Below, one piece after another: positions 63,848 through 64,000 of a DNA stretch of 64,000 bases (position 1 is the first letter of the stretch; every line of letters starts with the position of its first letter). Where the stretch lies: contig CAUYUJ010020267.1 in assembly GCA_963575745.1 (NCBI GenBank), positions 1 to 64,000 on the forward strand. Direction: 5' to 3'. This DNA is from Prorocentrum cordatum. Taxonomy: Eukaryota; Sar; Dinophyceae; Prorocentrales; Prorocentraceae. The notes below the pieces were generated by a model. It saw only the letters and a list, made by a program, of their open reading frames with translations, was not told the DNA's origin and did not search any database. The translations under genes were made by a program, and so were the position numbers.

Positions 63848-64000
63848 CCCGACGACTGCCAGTCTGAGCCGGCGGACACAATCATTTGGATGCCGCACGT
63901 GTGCTGGAACTCGCTGGTTGGAGGCCTGGAAATGGGCACCAACACCAACACAGGGGGCTGCTTCCACAAAGGGAAGATGATCCAAAATTCCGGTGTTGGT

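Overview
The window looks like nuclear DNA of a dinoflagellate. Three things point there: relics of the 22-nt dinoflagellate spliced leader (SL), retrotransposon families whose proteins I recognise from dinoflagellate genomes, and GC-rich intergenic DNA full of simple repeats with almost no intact host genes. A Prorocentrum-like genome would fit the base composition, but the species cannot be settled from sequence reading alone.

Layout. 1-15.7 kb is GC-rich, repeat-rich DNA without a recognisable host gene. It contains a 139-bp poly(A) run (4942-5080) and a minus-strand retrocopy with a 20-nt SL relic (11362-11381). 15.7-28.8 kb is a three-level nest on the minus strand. A LINE-type non-LTR retrotransposon (28.8 to 15.7 kb) is split inside its reverse transcriptase by a 7.4-kb tyrosine-recombinase (Ngaro/PAT/DIRS-like) retrotransposon at 18015-25454. 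That element has textbook split direct repeats (A1...B1-A2-B2), and is itself cut at 20975-21122 by a small terminal-inverted-repeat element. 28.8-34.3 kb is non-coding and includes a GGA tract, an imperfect foldback and about twelve copies of a 73-bp tandem repeat.

34288-50436 is the centrepiece: a complete 16.1-kb Ty1/copia-type LTR retrotransposon on the minus strand. It has two 267-bp LTRs (8 mismatches), a 5-bp target-site duplication and a tRNA-iMet-like primer site. In sense order it encodes Gag with a CCHC knuckle; a large Pol segment with a KptA/Tpt1-like RNA 2'-phosphotransferase domain, a RING-H2 finger and an aspartic protease; Rossmann/methyltransferase-like segments; integrase; and reverse transcriptase-RNase H. 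About thirty 14-nt hairpins of the form GCNNG-GNRA-CNNGC are scattered along it, with the two middle base pairs covarying from copy to copy. I found none outside this element. SL-like sequences lie in both LTRs and at the Gag/Pol boundary. The open frames are broken by isolated stop codons (mostly UGA) and frame changes, so this copy is probably inactive or needs recoding.

50.4-64 kb holds a second foldback element, the 3' tail of another LINE (51.7-53.0 kb), simple repeats, a 386-bp satellite (58.4-60.0 kb) and unrecognised low-confidence ORFs.

All calls come from reading the sequence; no database search was run.
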